Assembly: GCA_020348765.1 (NCBI GenBank)
Contig: CP070753.1
Location: 1,005,398-1,010,585, forward strand
Length of the DNA stretch: 5,188 nucleotides
Direction: 5' to 3'
Origin: Burkholderiales bacterium
GTDB lineage: Bacteria > Pseudomonadota > Gammaproteobacteria > Burkholderiales > Burkholderiaceae_E
Part shown: positions 4,939 through 5,188 of the stretch, piece after piece
How the letters are laid out: each line of letters opens with the position of its first letter
How positions within the stretch are numbered: the stretch's first letter is position 1
Translations under genes and position numbers: made by a program
The notes under the pieces: model-generated
Database searches by the model: none
What the model saw: only the letters and a program-made list of their open reading frames with translations
What the model was told of the DNA's origin: nothing

Positions 4939-5188
4939 TTACCAGGGTTCGATCCAGGGACGCAAGTCCATCTCGTGGGTCCAGGTACTGCGCGGCTGCA
5001 CGTGCAGCCGCCAGTAGTTCTCCGCGATCGCGTCCGGATCGAGAATGCCGTCGCGGTCCCTGAGCGCGTAGCGGTCCGGGAAGTTCTGTGCGATGAACTG
5101 CGTATCGATCGCACCGTCGATGACCACGTGCGCGACATGAATGCCCTGCGGACCCAGTTCCCGCGCCATGCTCTGGGCCAGCGCTCGC
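4939..5188 (-). CDS. Short-chain dehydrogenase/reductase, C-terminal part, runs off right edge
   Basis: Only the last 82 residues are visible, ending at TAA (4941-4939); the N-terminus lies beyond the right edge. RALAQSMARELGPQGIHVAHVVIDGAIDT is the stretch that follows the active-site YxxxK helix in classical SDR enzymes, here with the family's LGPxGIHV strand and the substrate-loop region after it. It should be an NAD(P)-dependent oxidoreductase of about 240-270 residues, cytoplasmic. The Rossmann GxxxGxG motif and the catalytic Ser-Tyr-Lys are outside the window, so activity and cofactor cannot be judged. The C-terminus ends WTHEMDLRPWIEPW, a tail I associate with a conserved SDR subgroup. 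It lies 80 bp upstream of the isomerase-family gene on the same strand and is probably co-transcribed. An internal ATG at 5169 is not a start, because conserved sequence continues upstream of it. Confidence 0.85.
   Translation of the reverse strand, partial: RALAQSMARELGPQGIHVAHVVIDGAIDTQFIAQNFPDRYALRDRDGILDPDAIAENYWRLHVQPRSTWTHEMDLRPWIEPW

Overview
This window is GC-rich (C/G at most third codon positions) and densely packed, with start/stop-overlapping genes, GTG starts and purine-rich Shine-Dalgarno sites. The protein families and overall look suggest a betaproteobacterium of the Burkholderiales type. This is an inference from style and gene content; no rRNA, tRNA or other taxonomic marker is present. 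I see no mobile element, CRISPR array or RNA gene.

Layout. On the minus strand at the left, an alpha-methylacyl-CoA-racemase-like enzyme of the CaiB/BaiF superfamily (128-1258) is followed, with an ATGA overlap, by the first 43 codons of an unidentified gene that runs off the left edge and carries an in-frame 15-bp repeat. A 189-bp divergent region (1259-1447) holds three 19-bp direct repeats and a possible promoter. Reading right from it is a plus-strand set of three genes: a second CaiB/BaiF family III CoA-transferase (1448-2647), a cupin thiol dioxygenase (2644-3261, GTGA overlap) and an auxin-efflux-carrier family permease (3304-4221, 42 bp gap). Two minus-strand genes converge on this set: a DsbA/kappa-type 2-hydroxychromene-2-carboxylate isomerase homologue (4265-4858) and, upstream of it, the C-terminal part of a short-chain dehydrogenase (4939 to the right edge).

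How the genes may work together. The dioxygenase carries the full residue set reported for bacterial 3-mercaptopropionate dioxygenases (three His, Ser-His-Tyr triad, Arg168). It is translationally coupled to a family III CoA-transferase. In Variovorax paradoxus TBEA6, 3-mercaptopropionate is oxidised by Mdo to 3-sulfinopropionate, which a family III CoA-transferase (Act) then converts to its CoA thioester before desulfination. The simplest reading of 1448-4221 is therefore a small organosulfur-acid module: dioxygenase, CoA activation and a carboxylate/sulfinate permease. The desulfinase expected next is not in the window, and the substrate assignment is an inference from context. The divergent racemase and the isomerase/SDR pair may be unrelated acyl-CoA or aromatic-type metabolism.
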